Shown here: positions 28,747 to 32,650 of the stretch, one piece after another
How the letters are laid out: each line of letters starts with the position of its first letter
Position numbering within the stretch: position 1 is the stretch's first letter
Notes under the pieces: generated by a model
Told to the model about the DNA's origin: nothing
The model's input: only the letters and a program-made list of their open reading frames with translations
Databases searched by the model: none
Assembly: GCA_031081715.1 (NCBI GenBank)
Contig: JAVHMA010000032.1
Span: 1-32,650 of the forward strand
DNA length: 32,650 nt
Reading direction: 5' to 3'
From: Armatimonadota bacterium
GTDB taxonomy: Bacteria; Sysuimicrobiota; Sysuimicrobiia; Sysuimicrobiales; Humicultoraceae
Program-made: the position numbers and the translations under genes

Positions 28747-30599
28747 CGACGCGACGGCTCACGATGGCCCAGGCGCTGGTCGCCTTCCTCGCGCAGCAGG
28801 AGGTCGAGCGCGACGGCCGTCGCCATCGCTTCTTCGCCGGGGTGTGGGGCATCTTCGGCCACGGGAACGTGGCCGGGGTCGGCCAGGCGCTCCAGCAGCA
28901 GACGGCGCTCCCCTACTACCAGCCGCGCAACGAGCAGGCCATGGTGCACACCGCCGCGGCGTTCGCGAAGGCATCGCGGCGGCTGCGCACGTTCGCGTGC
29001 ACGACCTCGATCGGGCCGGGCGCGACCAACATGCTGACCGCGGCCGCGGGCGCGACCATCAACCGGCTGCCCGTGCTGCTCCTCCCCGGCGACATCTTCG
29101 CCCGCCGCAACGTCGCGCCGGTGCTGCAGCAGCTCGAGGCGCCGTGGTCGCACGACGCCTCGGTGAACGACTGCTTCAAGCCGGTCTCCCGCTACTGGGA
29201 TCGCATCAACCGCCCGGACCAGCTTCCCACCGCCCTCGAGGCCGCGATGCGCGTGCTCACCTCGCCCGCGGAGACCGGCGCCGTGACGCTCGCGCTACCG
29301 CAGGACGTGCAGGCGGAGGCGTGGGACTACCCGGCGCGCCTCTTCGAACCCCGCGTGTGGACGGTGGCGCGCCCCCCGGCCGACCGCGACGCGCTGCGCG
29401 CGGCGGCCGCCGTGCTCCGCAACTCGCAGCGCCCCCTGATCGTGGCGGGTGGCGGCGTGCTGTACAGCGAGGCGGAGGAGGCACTCGCGCGGCTGACCGC
29501 CCGGACCGGCATCCCCGTGGGCGAGACGCAGGCGGGCAAGGGCTCGCTCCCCTACAACCACCCGCAGAATCTCGGCGCGATCGGGGTTACGGGCACGCCC
29601 GGCGCCAACCTCGCCGCGCGCGCGGCCGACCTGGTGGTGGCCGTCGGCACCCGGCTCGGCGACTTCGCGACCGCGTCCACCACCGCCTTCGCGCATCCGG
29701 ACGTGCGGTTCGTGGCGGTCAACGTCGCGCCGATGGACGCCGCGAAGTACGGCGCCATCCCGTTGGTGGCCGACGCGCGCGTCACCCTCGACGAGCTGGC
29801 GGAGGCGCTCGTGGGCTGGCGCGTGGACGAGGCGTACGCGGCGCAGATCGCCCAGTGGCGCGCGGCGTGGGACGCCGAGGTGGACCGGCTGTTCGCGATC
29901 CGGCACGGCCCGCCGCTGAGCCAGGCCGAGGTCATCGGCGCGGTGTGGGAGGCGACGCGGCCGCAGGACGTGGTGGTCTGCGCCGCGGGCAGCCTGCCAG
30001 GCGACCTGCACAAACTGTGGCGCACGCGCCAGGCGGGGGGGTATCACCTCGAATACGGCTACTCCTGCATGGGCTACGAGATCGCGGGGGGCCTCGGCGT
30101 CAAGATGGCCGACCCCGCGCGCGATGTCTACGTGATGGTGGGCGACGGGTCGTACCTCATGATGCCCTCGGAGATCACCACCGCGATCCAGGAGGGCATC
30201 AAAGTCACGATCGTGCTGCTGGACAACCACGGGTTCGGGAGCATCCGCGGGCTCTCGCAGGCGGTGGGCTCGGGCGGCTTCGGCACCGAGTACCGGTTCC
30301 GCGACCCCCGCAGCGGCCTCCACCAGGGCGCCGTGCTCCCGATCGACTTTGCGGCTAACGCGGAAAGCCTGGGTGCCCGGGCGATCCGCGCGCGCACGCA
30401 CGACGAGCTGCGCCGCGCCCTGGAGGAGAGCCGGCGGGAGTCGCGCACGACCGTGATCGTCGTCGAGACCGACATCGACCACCGCGTGCCGGGCTACGAG
30501 TCGTGGTGGGACGTGCCGGTCGCCGAGGTTTCGGAGATGGAGCCGGTACGCGCCGCGCGCGCCGCGTACGACCAGGCGGTGCGGCGAGAGCGGGTCTAG
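28743..30599 (+). CDS. iolD: 3D-(3,5/4)-trihydroxycyclohexane-1,2-dione hydrolase
   Basis: IolD is a thiamine-diphosphate enzyme that opens the cyclohexane ring in inositol catabolism to give 5-deoxy-glucuronate. The 618-aa protein is of normal length. Glu64 (QPRNEQAMVHTAAAFAKASR) activates the cofactor; the ThDP/Mg motif runs from GDGS at 467-470 to Asp494-Asn495. GVWGIFGHGNVAGVGQAL near the N-terminus is typical of IolD. The ATG overlaps the iolB stop as ATGA and has GGGAGG six bases upstream. Its TAG stop overlaps the stop of the converging dppC-type gene. Confidence 0.97.
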   Translation: MTTRRLTMAQALVAFLAQQEVERDGRRHRFFAGVWGIFGHGNVAGVGQALQQQTALPYYQPRNEQAMVHTAAAFAKASRRLRTFACTTSIGPGATNMLTAAAGATINRLPVLLLPGDIFARRNVAPVLQQLEAPWSHDASVNDCFKPVSRYWDRINRPDQLPTALEAAMRVLTSPAETGAVTLALPQDVQAEAWDYPARLFEPRVWTVARPPADRDALRAAAAVLRNSQRPLIVAGGGVLYSEAEEALARLTARTGIPVGETQAGKGSLPYNHPQNLGAIGVTGTPGANLAARAADLVVAVGTRLGDFATASTTAFAHPDVRFVAVNVAPMDAAKYGAIPLVADARVTLDELAEALVGWRVDEAYAAQIAQWRAAWDAEVDRLFAIRHGPPLSQAEVIGAVWEATRPQDVVVCAAGSLPGDLHKLWRTRQAGGYHLEYGYSCMGYEIAGGLGVKMADPARDVYVMVGDGSYLMMPSEITTAIQEGIKVTIVLLDNHGFGSIRGLSQAVGSGGFGTEYRFRDPRSGLHQGAVLPIDFAANAESLGARAIRARTHDELRRALEESRRESRTTVIVVETDIDHRVPGYESWWDVPVAEVSEMEPVRAARAAYDQAVRRERV

Positions 30600-31450
30600 G
30601 CTCGCGGGTCCAACGCGTCGCGCAACCCGTCGCCCAACAGGTTGAAGGACAGGGTCGCGAGGACGATCGCCAGCCCCGGGAACACGGCCAGCCACGGCAT
30701 CTGCGCCATGAAAGGCTGCGCGGCCGTGAGCATCACCCCCCACGACGGGGTCGGTGGCTGCACCCCCAGGCCAAGGAACGACAGACTGGACTCCGCCAGG
30801 ATCGCGATCGGCAGGATCACGGTCACCTGCACGATCAGGGAGTTCGTCATGTTCGGCAACAGGTGTCGGAGCAGGATCGTGCGGTCGGGAGCGCCGGCGG
30901 CCACCGCGGCCTCGACATAGGACTCCTCGCGCAGGCTCAGCGTCTCGGCGCGCGCCACGCGCACGATCTTCGGAATCTGCACAATGCCGATCGCGAGCGA
31001 GGCGTTCGCCAGCGACGGGCCCAGGATTGCCGCGAGGCCGACCGCGATGATCAGATACGGAAACGCCAGCAGCGTATCGACCAGGCGCATGGTGACGAGA
31101 TCCCACCAGCCGCCGTAGTAGCCGGCCACGAGCCCGACCGGCACCGAGACGACGAACGCGAGCCCGGTGGCGAGCACCCCCGCCTGCATGGAGGCCCGTG
31201 CTCCCCAGATGACGCGACTGAGGACGTCGCGGCCCAACTCGTCGGTCCCGAGCGGATGCCCGGGCGTGAACGGCGGGGCCAGCACGGCGTCCTCGTCGCT
31301 CGCGGCGGGATCGTACGGCGCAAGGCGCGGCGCGAGGAGCGCGGCCAGCACCACGACAAGCGCGCACACCGCGCCGCCGACCGCGGGCAGGCGCCGTACG
31401 AACCGCCGGACGGCGCGGCGGCGATGCGGTCTCGCCGACGCGGCCGCCAC
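30596..31450 (-). CDS. ABC transporter permease, DppC/OppC type
   Basis: This is the second membrane subunit of a peptide/nickel/opine-type ABC importer. The frame is open from 31516, but the GTG at 31450, four bases after the stop of the partner permease, gives a 284-aa protein of typical length. It has the N-terminal membrane helix after RRFVRRLPAVGG, the family segment PLGTDELGRDVLSRVIWGAR, about five further helices and the EAA loop EESYVEAAVAAGAPDRTILL, which contacts the ATPase. No ATPase gene is in the window. Its TAG shares four bases (CTAG) with the iolD stop on the other strand. Confidence 0.88.
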   Translation of the reverse strand: MAAASARPHRRRAVRRFVRRLPAVGGAVCALVVVLAALLAPRLAPYDPAASDEDAVLAPPFTPGHPLGTDELGRDVLSRVIWGARASMQAGVLATGLAFVVSVPVGLVAGYYGGWWDLVTMRLVDTLLAFPYLIIAVGLAAILGPSLANASLAIGIVQIPKIVRVARAETLSLREESYVEAAVAAGAPDRTILLRHLLPNMTNSLIVQVTVILPIAILAESSLSFLGLGVQPPTPSWGVMLTAAQPFMAQMPWLAVFPGLAIVLATLSFNLLGDGLRDALDPRA

Positions 31451-31454
31451 GGTC

Positions 31455-32396
31455 TCAGGCGAAACGGATGCGCGGGTCGAGCCGCGCGTAGATCGCGTCC
31501 ACCAGCAGGTTGACACCGATGTAGGCGACGGCCGACACGAGGGCCACCCCTTGGATGATCGGGAAGTCGCGCGTGACCACGGCGTCGACGATGAGCTTGC
31601 CGAAGCCCGGGATGAGGAAGATCTGCTCGGTGATCACCGAGCCCGAGATCAGGACGCCGAGCTCCAGACCGAGCACGGTGACGACCGTGATGAGGCTGTT
31701 GCGGAGCGCGTGGCGCATGACGACAGCGGTGGACGGGAGGCCTTTGGCGCGCGCCGTGCGAACGTAGTCGGAGCGGAGCGCCTCCAGCATGGCGGACCGA
31801 GTCTGGCGCATCACCCAGGCCGCGAAGCCGCTGCCCAGCACGAACGCCGGCAGCATCATGCGGCGAAGGTTCTCAACCGGATCGACCAACAGGGGAACAT
31901 AGCCGGATGCGGGCAACCACTTGAGCGTCGAGGCGAACACCAGGATGAGCACCAACCCGATCCAGAACGGCGGGACGGAGAGTCCGAACAGCCCAATACC
32001 GTTCATGATGTAATCGACCGGGCGGCCCCGACACGTCGCGGCCAGCACCCCAGTGGGCACGCCCAGCGCGATCGTGATCGCCGTGGCGAGGATGGCAAGC
32101 TCGAGGGTGATGGGAAGCCGGCGCACAATCATCTCGGCCACCGGCAGTCCGGTACGGATCGACCGCCCGAGGTCGCCCCGCACGGCCAGGGCCGCCCAGC
32201 GCGCGTACTGGACTGGCACGGGGCGGTCCAGACCGTACTTCGCCCGGATGACCGCGTTGACCGTGGGGTCGTGGCCTTCCCCCGAGAGGGCAATGGCCGG
32301 ATCACCGGGCAGGCTCCGGGCGCCGGCAAAGACGACGAGGCTGGCCAGCAGCAGGGCCAGCATCGCGGTCATAATCCGTCGGAGCAGAAAGGACAA
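31455..32396 (-). CDS. ABC transporter permease, DppB/OppB type
   Basis: This is the first membrane subunit of a peptide/nickel/opine-type importer, 313 aa. It starts MSFLLRRIMTAMLALLLASL, the normal N-terminus for the family, then ARSLPGDPA and GLDRPVPVQYARW. The EAA loop is LEALRSDYVRTARAKGLPST, and it ends VDAIYARLDPRIRFA. The only start that keeps the conserved N-terminus is TTG at 32396, which directly follows the rpmG stop in the same frame (TAG then TTG). I see no ribosome binding site. It is paired with the dppC-type gene and, by context, with the family-5 binding protein at 20592. Confidence 0.88.
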   Translation of the reverse strand: MSFLLRRIMTAMLALLLASLVVFAGARSLPGDPAIALSGEGHDPTVNAVIRAKYGLDRPVPVQYARWAALAVRGDLGRSIRTGLPVAEMIVRRLPITLELAILATAITIALGVPTGVLAATCRGRPVDYIMNGIGLFGLSVPPFWIGLVLILVFASTLKWLPASGYVPLLVDPVENLRRMMLPAFVLGSGFAAWVMRQTRSAMLEALRSDYVRTARAKGLPSTAVVMRHALRNSLITVVTVLGLELGVLISGSVITEQIFLIPGFGKLIVDAVVTRDFPIIQGVALVSAVAYIGVNLLVDAIYARLDPRIRFA

Positions 32397-32549
32397 CTAC
32401 CGGGTCTCGCGGTGGGTGGTGTGCTTGCGGCACCACTTGCAGTATTTGGTCATCTCCAGGCGGTCGGGGTCGTTCTTCTTGTTCTTCGTCGTCGTGTAGT
32501 TGCGCCGCTTGCAGGTGGCACAGGCGAGCGTCACGATGTCGCGCGGCAT
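32397..32549 (-). CDS. rpmG: 50S ribosomal protein L33
   Basis: L33 is a small protein of the large subunit near the E site. The 50-aa protein reads [20 protein letters not shown] at the start and ends in HRETR. It is the zinc-binding form, with cysteine pairs C10/C13 and C37/C40. It starts three bases after the stop of the upstream tuf fragment, so the two are co-transcribed. The permease gene begins with no gap after it. Confidence 0.95.
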   Translation of the reverse strand: MPRDIVTLACATCKRRNYTTTKNKKNDPDRLEMTKYCKWCRKHTTHRETR

Positions 32550-32552
32550 GGC

Positions 32553-32650
32553 CTAGGCCACCACCTTCGTGACGACGCCGGCCCCCACCGTCCGGCCCCC
32601 CTCCCGGATCGCGAACCGCAGCCCCTCCTCCAACGCCACCGGCGTGATCA
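32553..32650 (-). CDS. tuf: Elongation factor Tu, C-terminal fragment (gene starts beyond the right edge)
   Basis: The last 32 residues of EF-Tu are present: [20 protein letters not shown] followed by [11 protein letters not shown] and a TAG. The [12 protein letters not shown] ending is diagnostic. The copy upstream of rpmG is the second tuf of many bacteria. See the left-edge fragment for the other copy. Confidence 0.96.
   Translation of the reverse strand, partial: ITPVALEEGLRFAIREGGRTVGAGVVTKVVA

Overview
The window is 32.65 kb of high-GC bacterial DNA. The translation and transcription genes suggest a Terrabacteria-type lineage. RpoB (about 1134 aa) and RpoC (1146 aa) lack the long insertions of proteobacterial subunits. 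An L7Ae-like gene sits between rpoC and rpsL, as in Firmicutes, and the L10 leader is of the Firmicutes/Actinobacteria style. The exported solute-binding protein and a CsgG-like protein have signal peptides without a lipobox cysteine, which fits a cell with a periplasm better than a monoderm. I cannot name the phylum; a high-GC candidate lineage is likely.

Layout, reading right to left because almost everything is on the minus strand: 3' end of a tuf gene, rpmG, an oligopeptide-type ABC permease pair, then (plus strand, convergent) iolB-iolD, then (minus) a LacI-family repressor, an IolE-like protein, two Gfo/Idh/MocA dehydrogenases, a DegT-type aminotransferase and a family-5 solute-binding protein. 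Next come tRNA-Trp and a glk-pgl-gnd-pgi-DUF2090 aldolase-CsgG-like run. The core block follows: secE-nusG-rplK-rplA-rplJ-rplL-rpoB-rpoC-L7Ae-rpsL-rpsG-fusA and the 5' end of a second tuf.

The core order tuf-rpmG-tRNA-Trp-secE-nusG is familiar from many bacteria. Here it is split by two metabolic inserts, about 11.8 kb between rpmG and tRNA-Trp and about 6.1 kb between tRNA-Trp and secE. The first looks like an inositol or aminocyclitol uptake and catabolism locus under a LacI repressor. I see two matching 14-bp palindromes, one lying over the start of a good sigma-70-type promoter (TTGACA-17-CACAAT). The second insert carries glucose phosphorylation, phosphogluconate and isomerase steps plus the aldolase that would finish inositol breakdown. 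The essential genes are insulated by their own promoters (before secE, rplJ, rpoB and the L7Ae gene), an L10 leader with an attenuator, and a promoter-tRNA-terminator unit for tRNA-Trp.

Both window ends lie inside tuf genes in the same orientation, which is what an assembly broken at a near-identical repeat would look like.
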